Below, piece after piece: positions 7,880-17,071 of a stretch of DNA of 64,000 nt. Each line of letters starts with the position of its first letter. The first letter of the stretch is position 1. Source of the DNA: Flavobacterium limi (GTDB lineage: Bacteria; Bacteroidota; Bacteroidia; Flavobacteriales; Flavobacteriaceae); NCBI RefSeq assembly GCF_010645075.1, contig NZ_JAADZV010000003.1, positions 434,001 through 498,000 on the forward strand. Reading direction: 5' to 3'. The translations under genes and the position numbers were made by a program. The notes beneath the pieces were generated by a model. It was not told the DNA's origin and ran no database searches. It worked only from the letters and a program-made list of their open reading frames with translations.

Positions 7880-10315
7880 TTATTCCACTTTTACATCAAT
7901 CGTTGACGGAGCAATGCCATTGTCTGTAGAAGCTTTTAACTGAATCTTTTCCTTCTTTCCATTCGACTGAATGATGGCAATGCATCTTCCGTTATAGACT
8001 TTACAAGAACCAGCTTTAAACGACTCCAAATTGGCTTGATAACCATTATCAACACCAACTAATTTTCCTCCGCCCGTAACTTCAAAATTAATCAGGTCAT
8101 TGGCATTTGGCGAAAGGTTTCCATCTTTATCTGTAATGGAAACGGTTACGTAAACCAAATCATAAGTATCGTTTTTGATGGTAGCTTTATCCGCTTTCAA
8201 ATCTATTTTAGACGCTGCGCCAGCGGTGTGGATTTCTTTTTCCAACACTACTTTTCCGTTCTTTCTGGAAATGGCTTTTAAGGTTCCCTGCTCAAATTTT
8301 ACACGCCACGAAATATGCAGGTCATCGTTTTGTTTGGCTTTTTTGCCTAATGATTTTCCGTTGAGGAACAACTCGACTTCATCGGCATTGTTGTAGTACG
8401 CCCAAACGTCAACTTCCTGATCTTTTTGCCAGTTCCAGTGTGGGAAAATGTGTAAAACAGGTTTCTTCGACCATTCGCTTTGGTACATATAATAAACATC
8501 TTTTGGAAGTCCCGCCAAATCGATAATCCCGAAATACGAACTGCGAGCCGGAAACGGATATGGATCGGGTTCGCCTATATAATCAAAACCAGTCCATACA
8601 AAAGTACCCGCAATGAAATCGGAGTTTTTTATCGCTTTCCAGCTTTCTTCGTGCGTAGAACCCCAAAATGATTTTACATTATCGTAAGCCGAAACCGTCC
8701 AGTCTGCATTCCCATCAAATTTCTCTCCGTATTTCACAGGCCACGCTTTAACCACATCCGAAGGCTGGTCATAATGTCCGCGGGTTTCGAGAGCGGAAAC
8801 AGTCTCGGAAGCAATTATTTTTTGTCCCTTAAAACGCGCTGGAAACGTTGCGTAATCTTCGTGTTTGTAATTGAATCCCAGCAAATCCAAAGCACCCGAC
8901 TGATAAATAAAATTCTTCTCCGGAACATTTTCGGTCAGGGCAGAAGTTACAGGACGAGTGGTATCCAGATTTTTTACGATTTGCGCCAATTCCTTCGTAA
9001 TCGCAATTCCGGTACTGTCGAATTGTTCACGAATTTCGTTTCCGATGCTCCACATCATTACCGATGGATAATTGCGGTCTCTCAAAATCAAATCTTCTAA
9101 ATCTCTTTTGTACCAATTATCCCATTCTTTGTGAGCATCATTTTTTACTTTTGCTTTTTTCCAAACATCAAATGCTTCGTCCTGGACAATGAAACCCATT
9201 TCATCACACAATTGCATCATTTCTAAAGAATGCGGATTATGTGACATACGGATAGCATTGCAACCCATTTCTTTCAGCAAAGTCAGTTTTCTGCGAACGG
9301 CATGAATATTTTCCACTGCTCCCAAAGCGCCGTTGTCGTGATGCAAACAGACTCCATATATTTTGGCTGGTTTTCCGTTTAAAGAGAATCCTTTTTCAGC
9401 ATCAAAAGAGAAAAATCGAATTCCTAATGGTGTTTCATAAGTATCAACCAATTTTTTATTCTCGTAAACTTTGGTAAGCACTTTATACAAATACGGATTT
9501 TCGGTATCCCATAAATTTGGGTTTTTCACTTCCAGATTATGTGTTTTTTTAGAATTGGTATTGGCACCTATTTTTTCTATTGACACTGCGTTAGCTACTT
9601 CTTTATTTTTAGCATTTACAATAGAGGTGACGAATTTGAATTCTTTTTCAGCATTTGCTTTATTTTCTATAGTAACTTCAAAATGTACCGATGCTTTTTC
9701 TTTGCTGATTTTGGGAGTGGTTACATAAGTTCCCCAATGTGCTACGTGCAGTTTTTCAAGAGCTACCAAACGTACATTTCTATAAATTCCGGAACCGGTA
9801 TACCATCTGGAATTGGGCTGTGCATCGTTATCGACTTTTACGGCAATTATATTTTCTTGTTTCCCAAAATGCAGATAAGGTGTCATTTCATAAGCAAAAG
9901 AAATGTACCCACTAGGACGGACTCCCAGTGAATGGCCGTTAATAAACACTTCGCTGTTCTTGAAAACACCATCAAATTCTATCGAAATGGTTTTGTTTGC
10001 CCAATTTTCAGGTAATGTAAATGTTTTCCGGTACCAGCCTTTTCCTGCCGGCAAAAAACCTTGCTTAGTCCCTGTTGGAAGATCTTTATTGAATGCGCCT
10101 TCGATGCTCCAATCGTGGGGTAGTTGCAAAGCTCTCCAATCGGAAGTACTGAAATCAGCATTGACTGCCTGTGGATGATCACCTAATTTGAAGTTCCAGT
10201 TTTTGTTGAAATCTTCAACAATTCTTGCTTTTTTGGCTTGCGCAAAACCTGCTGTAGAAATCAGTATTGTTAAAGCGATTACAATTTTTTGTAAAGCATT
10301 TTTATGTTTGTTCAT
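7880..10315 (-). CDS. Glycoside hydrolase family 2 (beta-galactosidase/glucuronidase type), secreted
   Basis: The 811-residue protein has a signal peptide (cleavage near GFAQA, residue 26) and the full GH2 plan: jelly-roll sugar-binding domain (about 35-190), immunoglobulin-like domain (about 195-300), TIM barrel (about 305-600) and C-terminal Ig-like domains. The catalytic acid/base is Glu427 (WSIGNE) and the nucleophile is Glu504 (IIASE). This C-terminal arrangement is typical of Bacteroidota exo-acting GH2 enzymes. It is the last gene of the 7.9-19.2 kb minus-strand unit. In an RG-II setting a GH2 would remove beta-galactose from chain B or beta-uronic acid from chain A; sequence alone does not decide. 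A palindromic repeat at 10330-10381 separates it from the second GH2 gene. Confidence 0.88.
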   Translation of the reverse strand: MNKHKNALQKIVIALTILISTAGFAQAKKARIVEDFNKNWNFKLGDHPQAVNADFSTSDWRALQLPHDWSIEGAFNKDLPTGTKQGFLPAGKGWYRKTFTLPENWANKTISIEFDGVFKNSEVFINGHSLGVRPSGYISFAYEMTPYLHFGKQENIIAVKVDNDAQPNSRWYTGSGIYRNVRLVALEKLHVAHWGTYVTTPKISKEKASVHFEVTIENKANAEKEFKFVTSIVNAKNKEVANAVSIEKIGANTNSKKTHNLEVKNPNLWDTENPYLYKVLTKVYENKKLVDTYETPLGIRFFSFDAEKGFSLNGKPAKIYGVCLHHDNGALGAVENIHAVRRKLTLLKEMGCNAIRMSHNPHSLEMMQLCDEMGFIVQDEAFDVWKKAKVKNDAHKEWDNWYKRDLEDLILRDRNYPSVMMWSIGNEIREQFDSTGIAITKELAQIVKNLDTTRPVTSALTENVPEKNFIYQSGALDLLGFNYKHEDYATFPARFKGQKIIASETVSALETRGHYDQPSDVVKAWPVKYGEKFDGNADWTVSAYDNVKSFWGSTHEESWKAIKNSDFIAGTFVWTGFDYIGEPDPYPFPARSSYFGIIDLAGLPKDVYYMYQSEWSKKPVLHIFPHWNWQKDQEVDVWAYYNNADEVELFLNGKSLGKKAKQNDDLHISWRVKFEQGTLKAISRKNGKVVLEKEIHTAGAASKIDLKADKATIKNDTYDLVYVTVSITDKDGNLSPNANDLINFEVTGGGKLVGVDNGYQANLESFKAGSCKVYNGRCIAIIQSNGKKEKIQLKASTDNGIAPSTIDVKVE

Positions 10316-10329
10316 AAGCTTATTTTTTT

Positions 10330-10381
10330 ACCGCAAATTCGCAAATTTTATTTTTCCCAATTTGGGTTAATAATTTGCGGT
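10330..10381. repeat. Intergenic inverted repeat between the two GH2 genes
   Basis: A perfect 10-base inverted repeat (ACCGCAAATT at 10330-10339, AATTTGCGGT at 10372-10381) with an AT-rich centre fills the short gap. It has the same build as the CACGCAGATTT palindromes elsewhere in the window but a different stem sequence. Confidence 0.6.
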
Positions 10382-10391
10382 TATTATAATT

Positions 10392-13300
10392 TTATTGAAA
10401 TTCAAAATTATCCAGGAGTAACCCTTTCAAATCATCAGATTCTATTGTGATTTTGTATGTTCCAGCATTGATGTAACCTCCGGAAGTCGTATTCAACACT
10501 TTCCATTTTTCTGTAGCAGACGGAAACTCGATGGTGTCATTTCGCATCATAATTCCGTAGGCGTCTTCCATTTTGAATTTCACTTTCAGCGGGGTTTCGT
10601 TTCGGTTCATAAAACGGAAACGCATCAGGTAAATCCCTGCCACGCCCGGTTTTACTTCAAACTGAATGCTGTTGTTTGTTTTGTCCTTAAATTCGATATA
10701 ATCGGCTTTTTTGAAATTTCCTTTTTCTGTCCCGGTTCCGGTTGTTTTGGCTTTTTCGGCTTCGATAAGTACAACTGGTCTTGAATCGTCTTTTTCGCCC
10801 ATATCGTATGTTGGAACAACGGCAATGGTGTTATTTTCAAAAAGCACTTTTTCGCCTTTCTTAACTTTTTTATGGAAAACTGAAAACTCGATTTTATTTG
10901 AATTTTTAGCGGTTTCAATTATTTTTTTATAACCCGAAATTGAATCTTTTGATGTACTGAATAAATATATTTCAGAATCTTCTTTGGTTACAAATGAACC
11001 TGAATTTTTGGATTTTTCTGAAACCTGTACATAATCAGCACCAAAAACTTCTGAAGGCAATTGTGTAAAAACAACATCCGAATCAGAATATTGTTTTGAA
11101 TTGATATCCACCCACGAACCCATTTTAGTTCCTGAATTCCCCGCAAGATTCTGGATATTTCGTGGTGAAGCCGGAGCTCCTTTTACCGTTTTATCTTTAG
11201 TCGCAATAGCAATGGCGGAAATAATCGCCTGACTTGCTTTTACATTCGGGAACGAGATTTTGATTTTCCCGTTGACGCTTTTTACTGTGAAAGTTTTCTT
11301 TAATGCCGAATCATGTCCGACTTCACTCCAGATATCCAAATCTTTTAAAACCACATTGTCATTGATGGCTACGTCAAACAAACGCCATCCTTTGCAATCC
11401 AATCCTCCGCCAGTTCCGTACCACGGTTCTGTAAAATATAATTCTACTAAATATTCTCCGTCCGGAGCAGGGAATTCATAACTCAATTTGTCGATTCCGT
11501 ATCTGAAACTCTGAAATAATTTCCAGTCTTTAGTCCCCGAAATCGGGTCGAAAGTACTTCTTTGGCTTGCATAAAAATCAGGCAATTGCTTGAAACTGTC
11601 CGTCCATGATAAAGAACCCCAGGTATTTTCTCCGCTTTTGTGAACATCCGCATTCCAGATATTTCCGTTAGCATCTTTGATTTCACTGCCACCGGAATTG
11701 ACCCTGTAAATATAATTGTAGCCTTTTGCTGGTTTTACAATCGTTTCTTTTTTAGTTTCTAATGCACTAAAATCAGGTGCTTTTGGCAAACTATTCAAAA
11801 CGATATAATCTTTGGCAACCGCTTTTCCGTTTACATAACCCACGGCATATAAAACATTGTACTGAATATTGATATTATTAAATTGGAAATGCTGTCCTAA
11901 TCCCGGATTTTTAAGTTTACCTAAAGATGATTTATTGACATCATTAAACAATTCTACCTCATCACAATTCGAATAAATATCGATTCCGTTTTTGATTCCC
12001 GGTGCATCCCAGCGGTTTGGCCAGGTGTGCGAAACGATATACACCATCGGATTGGTTTTGTTCGAAACATAATTGGCGCGGTACATATAATACGCATCCA
12101 GAGGTTCGCCCCAAATGCTGAAAAGGCCTTTGTAATTGACTGGCCCCACTTTGTCGATGTCCCTGAATCCTTCTCCGTTTTGCGAACGTCCCGGATTTTC
12201 GTGCGAAGCAAACAGCCAGTTGAATTGTCCCGCGATTTTATCTTTTACCGATTCGGCTTCGCGGACTTTGATTTCCATTAATTGGGAGAAACGGTTTTCA
12301 CTCAACGTTCCTTTTTGGTCGAATTCGCCTTCGGTGTGCAAGTCGTGTGAACGCCAGGCACCGTATTCACCATTCAGCAATTGCTTGCTCATCTCGACAT
12401 CGTAATTAAACGGATTGCCACCATAGGTTCCTGACCAGTTTTGCACGACATTCCAATCGGTTCCTTCTCCTCCGTTACAGGTTGTGACGATGCGCTGTTG
12501 CGCCGACATCGGATCCATTTCGCGGATGATTTGAGTGCATTCTTCGGCAAATTCCTTTGGAATGGTGCTTTCGTTTTGCAGTCCCCACATTACCACCGAG
12601 GCATTGTTTCTACGTTCCTTAATCCATTCGCGCAGTAAAGTTTTGAAATTCTCTTTGAATTCGGGTGTGTCGTACCAGATATGTGCAGAAAACTGGCTCC
12701 AGAACAGGATTCCGTTTTGGTCCAGTTCTTCCTGATATTTTAAATTGTGAGGCTGGTGCGCTTCGCGAAAAGCATTGAAACCGCCTGCTTTGATTTGTTC
12801 AATTCTGGAATGAATCTGTTCTCCTGAAAATGAATGGCTGTTACCGATTAAATGTTCGTATTCGCAGGTTCCGTTGATGAATAAAGGCTCGTCGTTGATA
12901 AAAAAACGATTGTCTTTTCCGTCACGACTCACTGGCCAGCTTACCCAACGAATTCCATAAGGTGTTTTTAGCTCGTCTATTTTTTTTCCGTTTTCATAAA
13001 TCGCAGTAACCAATTGATACAAATATGGATTTGATGGTGACCATAATTTAGGGTTTGCAATCTCCGGAAGTGTCTGTGCTATTTGTTTTATTTCTCCTGA
13101 AGCATTTTTGAGATCAGTTTTTACGCTAACAACTTTCTTTCTGCTTTTATCAAAAAGGATGTTTTCTACTGTTAGATTTCGTTCTGCACTGCCATAGTTT
13201 TTGATTTCGGTTGTAATGTTCAGAATGGCTTTTTGTTTGGAAGTTGTTTTGTCATTCCAAATGTGAATGCCGAAAGGTTCTATTCGAACATTATCGGTAA

Positions 13301-13889
13301 CGACCAAAGTTACAGGTCTGAAAATCCCCATTGGTTGTGAGCCTTCTGAGAATCCCCATTCGCCGGAACAGCCTCCGCAAACCCATGGCAAGTCTGCTAT
13401 GAAAGATGGATGTGAAGCTTTGACGATTATGTTATTTTCCTTTTCGAAAGAAACTGCTTTGGTAATATCTACTGTAAAAGTGGTTCTTCCGCCTTTGTGT
13501 TCCCCTACCTTTTTGCCGTTTACCCAAACTGTACCGTACGAACTTACCCCTTCAAAATAAAGGAAAAGCCTTTTAGAACTGTCTTTTTTGTCTAATCGTA
13601 AAGTTTTGTGATACCAGGCAGTTCCGTGTAAATTACCGTGTTTGGTTCTTCGGAATCCGTAATATTGGTCCCAGTTGTGGGGTACGTTTACTTTTTGCCA
13701 TTGCGAATCTATTTTTGGATTTTGCACAAAAGTTTCTTCTGTGCTCGGAAGCTTATCCATTACAATAGTTTCCCAGGAGGAATTCAGCGAAACTTCTTTA
13801 CGAAACTTCGCCTGCTCCTTGCTGCTTTGACTCCATACAAAGCAAGCACCTACAAAAAAACAAAAAATAAAAAAAACTATTTTCTTCAT
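10392..13889 (-). CDS. Large GH2 enzyme with malectin-like and C-terminal carbohydrate-binding-like domains
   Basis: The 1165-residue secreted protein (signal peptide ending near VWSQS, residue 21) has GH2 sugar-binding and Ig-like domains (about 30-315) and a TIM barrel with acid/base Glu440 (WGLQNE) and nucleophile Glu508 (LNGEYG). A malectin-like domain (about 722-897) begins YNYIYRVNSGG, and a C-terminal beta-sandwich (about 1043-1165) begins VLIEAEKA, as in CBM35/CBM6-like modules. It is over 300 residues longer than simple GH2 enzymes. It differs strongly from the neighbouring GH2, so the two probably cut different linkages. A beta-galactosidase, beta-galacturonidase or beta-glucuronidase for a branched pectin side chain is the best guess. 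Confidence 0.82.
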   Translation of the reverse strand: MKKIVFFIFCFFVGACFVWSQSSKEQAKFRKEVSLNSSWETIVMDKLPSTEETFVQNPKIDSQWQKVNVPHNWDQYYGFRRTKHGNLHGTAWYHKTLRLDKKDSSKRLFLYFEGVSSYGTVWVNGKKVGEHKGGRTTFTVDITKAVSFEKENNIIVKASHPSFIADLPWVCGGCSGEWGFSEGSQPMGIFRPVTLVVTDNVRIEPFGIHIWNDKTTSKQKAILNITTEIKNYGSAERNLTVENILFDKSRKKVVSVKTDLKNASGEIKQIAQTLPEIANPKLWSPSNPYLYQLVTAIYENGKKIDELKTPYGIRWVSWPVSRDGKDNRFFINDEPLFINGTCEYEHLIGNSHSFSGEQIHSRIEQIKAGGFNAFREAHQPHNLKYQEELDQNGILFWSQFSAHIWYDTPEFKENFKTLLREWIKERRNNASVVMWGLQNESTIPKEFAEECTQIIREMDPMSAQQRIVTTCNGGEGTDWNVVQNWSGTYGGNPFNYDVEMSKQLLNGEYGAWRSHDLHTEGEFDQKGTLSENRFSQLMEIKVREAESVKDKIAGQFNWLFASHENPGRSQNGEGFRDIDKVGPVNYKGLFSIWGEPLDAYYMYRANYVSNKTNPMVYIVSHTWPNRWDAPGIKNGIDIYSNCDEVELFNDVNKSSLGKLKNPGLGQHFQFNNINIQYNVLYAVGYVNGKAVAKDYIVLNSLPKAPDFSALETKKETIVKPAKGYNYIYRVNSGGSEIKDANGNIWNADVHKSGENTWGSLSWTDSFKQLPDFYASQRSTFDPISGTKDWKLFQSFRYGIDKLSYEFPAPDGEYLVELYFTEPWYGTGGGLDCKGWRLFDVAINDNVVLKDLDIWSEVGHDSALKKTFTVKSVNGKIKISFPNVKASQAIISAIAIATKDKTVKGAPASPRNIQNLAGNSGTKMGSWVDINSKQYSDSDVVFTQLPSEVFGADYVQVSEKSKNSGSFVTKEDSEIYLFSTSKDSISGYKKIIETAKNSNKIEFSVFHKKVKKGEKVLFENNTIAVVPTYDMGEKDDSRPVVLIEAEKAKTTGTGTEKGNFKKADYIEFKDKTNNSIQFEVKPGVAGIYLMRFRFMNRNETPLKVKFKMEDAYGIMMRNDTIEFPSATEKWKVLNTTSGGYINAGTYKITIESDDLKGLLLDNFEFQ

Positions 13890-13960
13890 ATCTTATTTAA
13901 ACCTTTTTAACCATATAAGTTATATAAGGTCATTTAAGTTGGATTTTTTATGCTTCTTTT

Positions 13961-14063
13961 TTGTCATTTCGACGTAAGGAGAAATCACATTTGGAACTCG
14001 CCAAAGATAAACTAATTACTGTGTGGAATTCTAGTGTGATTTCTCCTTACGTCGAAATGACAA
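13961..14063. repeat. Dispersed inverted repeat, family B (copy 1)
   Basis: The arms 13961-13989 and 14035-14063 are perfect 29-base inverted repeats, containing GTCATTTCGACG and GAGAAATCACA, around a 45-base centre. A second copy lies at 27693-27784. Within this 329-base gap (13890-14218) it is followed by a family C hairpin and a family A element, so the gap is almost wholly repeats. Confidence 0.75.
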
Positions 14064-14081
14064 GATTGTGTTTATATCCTG

Positions 14082-14114
14082 AGACCTAACAGGTTTTGAA
14101 AACCTGTTAGGTCT
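14082..14114. repeat. Perfect hairpin, family C (copy 1), possible terminator
   Basis: A 16-base perfect stem (AGACCTAACAGGTTTT at 14082-14097, complement at 14099-14114) with a single-base loop. Copies lie at 31957-31989 and, degenerate, at 27650-27668 and 44410-44440. It lies between co-directional minus-strand genes and could end or stabilise transcripts. Confidence 0.7.
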
Positions 14115-14120
14115 TTGTTT

Positions 14121-14216
14121 GCGTGAGGGATGGCAGTGGAGCTCTCCCGATTTTTCATCGGGAAGCGGGAACGTACAGCCCGACCCGGAGTTTTTCACGG
14201 AGGGTCACGCCCAAAT
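14121..14216 (+). repeat. Dispersed element, family A (copy 1)
   Basis: The element of about 100 bases starts GCGTGAGGGATGGCAG, contains GTACAGCCCGACCC and ends GGGTCACGCC. It stops just before the stop codon of the GH138-like gene. Copies lie at 27518-27623 (reverse) and 30381-30497. The ends and the CCGACCC box are conserved while the centre differs. Confidence 0.65.
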
Positions 14217-14218
14217 TC

Positions 14219-16948
14219 TTAATAAAACAACCAGTCTATCGCTCCTTTTTCACCTGCATCAATGTAACCTACATCACGAGGCGTAACGGTTTGATTGGCG
14301 TCGATGAATCCTAAAATCAATACTCGCCCTTTGCCTAAATCGAGTTTGTTTTCGCCCGGCTGGAAGGTATAAGTGTGAATATTTATCCTTGGCAATTCTT
14401 TTAAATTCATTGCGCTAGCCAGAATAACTTCGGCCTGACCGTGTGCATTTCCGGCTGCGTCTGTCTCTAAACTTGGCGGGAATAAAAATCTTTTCTGGTC
14501 ACTGTTAAAATACCCTACAACCAATTTTACGGCTTTGGTATTTTTGAATTTCAGGTGTGTGCCGTTTTCGTTTTGACTTGTTTCCTCGAAAGCAATTCCT
14601 TTTAGATTCTGCAATTCTGGAGCGATTCTTGTCAGTTCCGAAATTGGCGTTCCGTATACTTTTGTTCCGTTTTTTACTGCGTAAGTTCCTTTGGTTTCGC
14701 TCAATAAAGTTACCTCAACAGGCTGCCACGGCTTACCTTCTTTGGTTACGATTTTACCGTCTTTGGATGATTTCAGCAAATCTAAATTTCGTTTGAAATT
14801 CGCTAATTCTCTTTCGTAATGCGGTAACAATTCTGCCCAGGTTTTATTGTTTCCATCGTCTCCTCCAATCGGGATTCGGCGTTGTGCCGTCTGCATACTG
14901 TTGGCATACAAATAATGATCTTTGGTCAGTTTTACCAACAATTCGTAATGTTTGATACTTTCTTCAAGATGTGGAAGTGCTTTATCCAAGTCCGCAATGT
15001 CATTAGAATAGCTGTAACGCAATACCAAAATGGCAGCTTTTACTTTCTCTGAAAAGAAATCGGCGAAAGCTTTGTACGCGTGCATATCGTTTTTCAGGCG
15101 AAGGAATTCTTCCTTATCTTTTGTAACTTTTGGCTCTGCTTTGTCTATGGCTTCAACAGCTAATTTTCCGTGCTGTGTGATTTCAGCAATGATTTGCGTT
15201 GGCAATTCTCCAACATGTGGTTCTTTGTTCCATTCTTTTTTGGCATATTCCAAAAGCAATTCGCCAACAGGTCCGCAAGATTCATGGAATCCCGGATATA
15301 CTCGCCATTTTGCCGGATTCACCAACTGGCTTTCGAACATTCCCAACAATAAAGTCTGACGGTTTCCTTCGGTGATTCCGAAACGTCTCAATGTTTTTGG
15401 AGCGATTTCTCCAGACTCATCATAAGCCTTTTGGATATTATTTGCTGCTTCTAAATCGGTTCCGAATTTTGTTGCCAAATCGTTATTCCAAAATTTAATT
15501 TCTTCATTTCTGTCTCTCTTGCTATCCCACGCATATCTTGCCCAGGCTTTGTACCAGATCCAGTCACGATCCATTTCTAATAATCGTTCGCCTGTTTTGG
15601 TTTTGTCCGCCGTGTAAGGCCAATCCCAATAAGATGCCTGTGGATACAGATGCAGCGCATTTGCCCCGTGAGCTGTATGCATTGCCTGAACCGTTTTTTG
15701 GATAAAATCAGGAGATCCATAACGGAAAGGCTCCAGATTCGCCAGAATATGTACGTTTGAAATGTGAACCGAATTCAGCGAGCTTAACTTCTTGTGGATT
15801 TCACCCCAAGGTCCGCGTGGTGTGTAGGTTGTCAATGATTCACCGTTATATTTATGCATCGTGTATAAATTTTTATACAACGGAAGTGCTTTTTCCATAA
15901 CCAAAGGTGCGTCAGTATCGTGAGCACGAACAATAATTGGCGGTTCAGTAGTGATGTTCAAATTTTTCATACCCTGTTGTACACCTGGAATAATGGTTTT
16001 ATTAAACCATTCTACATCATCCTCAATCGTGTTAATCGCTTCTCCCAGACATACTAAAAGTCCCACATTAGGATATTTTTCGATAAAGGCTGTGATTGAT
16101 TTTTTAGTATAATCAGCGATTTCCGGAGTTATTGGGCGTGAACGATCTTGCGTTTTGATGTTGTAATGCTCTGCAAATGGTTTGGAAACAATGATATTGT
16201 AGAACATCTGAATGACCCAGATTCCTCTTTTATTGGCTTCTACAGTTAGATAGTTATAAATTTCTTCGTTCTTTTTGAAATCCTCTTCGCTTACTTCGAG
16301 TGCAAACGGATAGTCTTTTAGTTTTACCAAAGAAGCAAATGGATGCCCGTTCCATAAATACAGGGAATTCATTCGGTTTTCGACCATCATATCTAAATAC
16401 TTTGTCCATAACTTTTTGTCATAAAACCAAGGAAAAGTTGCCGGTGTATAAGGATATTCATAAACATCACGACCCGGAAGGTAAACCGGTTTCTGAACTC
16501 CGATACAGGCACCTCTCAGTACCATTTCAGGACTGTCTTCGATATTGATTTCGGATGGAATCTGACCTGAAGATTTGATTCGGTCAACCAGTTCCATTGC
16601 TCCATAAAGAGCTCCGGTCGCATCGGTTCCTTCTATGTAAATGATATTTTTTTGCGTACGAATTTGAAAACCTTCTTTCTTCGTTAATTTACTGTCATCG
16701 ATTTTAGCGCTTTTGGCGTTTTGTTTCCAAAAAGCAGTTCCTTTTTCTCCAATAACGATTACTTTGTCTTTTGATTTTTTTAGTTTGTCTGAAGAAGTGA
16801 CTTTTAGTCCTTTTGCTGATAAAGTTTCTGCTAGTTTTTCTGCTCCATATTTGGCTCTTGGGGCATTGGCATCACTGACAATGGTGATGTTTTGCGCTGT
16901 TGCGAAAGTGGTACATAATCCTAAAAAAAGTAAGCTTAGATATTTCAT
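14219..16948 (-). CDS. Candidate GH138-type alpha-galacturonidase (RG-II chain A), secreted
   Basis: I prefer the ATG at 16948, since MKYLSLLFLGL starts a normal signal peptide (cleavage near TATAQ); a longer frame to 16993 adds 15 unlikely residues. The 909-residue protein has an N-terminal alpha/beta domain like that before GH20/GH67/GH115 barrels (to about residue 140), a TIM barrel, and a helical C-terminal half ending in a beta domain. Candidate catalytic residues are Glu303 (VCLGEAI) and Glu370 (YNGES), 67 residues apart, which matches the Glu spacing I recall for characterised GH138. GH138 (founder BT0997) removes alpha-1,2-linked galacturonate from rhamnose of RG-II. A GH115-like alpha-glucuronidase is the main alternative. 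The family call is from memory of motifs, not a search. Confidence 0.6.
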   Translation of the reverse strand: MKYLSLLFLGLCTTFATAQNITIVSDANAPRAKYGAEKLAETLSAKGLKVTSSDKLKKSKDKVIVIGEKGTAFWKQNAKSAKIDDSKLTKKEGFQIRTQKNIIYIEGTDATGALYGAMELVDRIKSSGQIPSEINIEDSPEMVLRGACIGVQKPVYLPGRDVYEYPYTPATFPWFYDKKLWTKYLDMMVENRMNSLYLWNGHPFASLVKLKDYPFALEVSEEDFKKNEEIYNYLTVEANKRGIWVIQMFYNIIVSKPFAEHYNIKTQDRSRPITPEIADYTKKSITAFIEKYPNVGLLVCLGEAINTIEDDVEWFNKTIIPGVQQGMKNLNITTEPPIIVRAHDTDAPLVMEKALPLYKNLYTMHKYNGESLTTYTPRGPWGEIHKKLSSLNSVHISNVHILANLEPFRYGSPDFIQKTVQAMHTAHGANALHLYPQASYWDWPYTADKTKTGERLLEMDRDWIWYKAWARYAWDSKRDRNEEIKFWNNDLATKFGTDLEAANNIQKAYDESGEIAPKTLRRFGITEGNRQTLLLGMFESQLVNPAKWRVYPGFHESCGPVGELLLEYAKKEWNKEPHVGELPTQIIAEITQHGKLAVEAIDKAEPKVTKDKEEFLRLKNDMHAYKAFADFFSEKVKAAILVLRYSYSNDIADLDKALPHLEESIKHYELLVKLTKDHYLYANSMQTAQRRIPIGGDDGNNKTWAELLPHYERELANFKRNLDLLKSSKDGKIVTKEGKPWQPVEVTLLSETKGTYAVKNGTKVYGTPISELTRIAPELQNLKGIAFEETSQNENGTHLKFKNTKAVKLVVGYFNSDQKRFLFPPSLETDAAGNAHGQAEVILASAMNLKELPRINIHTYTFQPGENKLDLGKGRVLILGFIDANQTVTPRDVGYIDAGEKGAIDWLFY

Positions 16949-16982
16949 TGTATTGATATTTTTATTCTTGGCGAATATTAAA

Positions 16983-17066
16983 AAATCTGCCAAATCTGCT
17001 TAAATCCATTTAAATCTGCGTGCAATTTTTTTCACGCAGATCTTTGTAGATTTAAGCAGATTTTTT
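16983..17066. repeat. Intergenic palindrome, family D (copy 1)
   Basis: AAATCTGCGTG (17012-17022) faces CACGCAGAT (17033-17041) across 10 bases, flanked by degenerate repeats of ATCTGC/GCAGAT on either side. It occupies the entire gap between the xylose-isomerase-like and GH138-like genes. Confidence 0.7.
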
Positions 17067-17071
17067 TGATG

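Noticed and set aside
16949..16993. Longer start of the GH138-like gene
   Set aside because: The extra 15 residues precede a complete signal peptide and lie within a repeat element.
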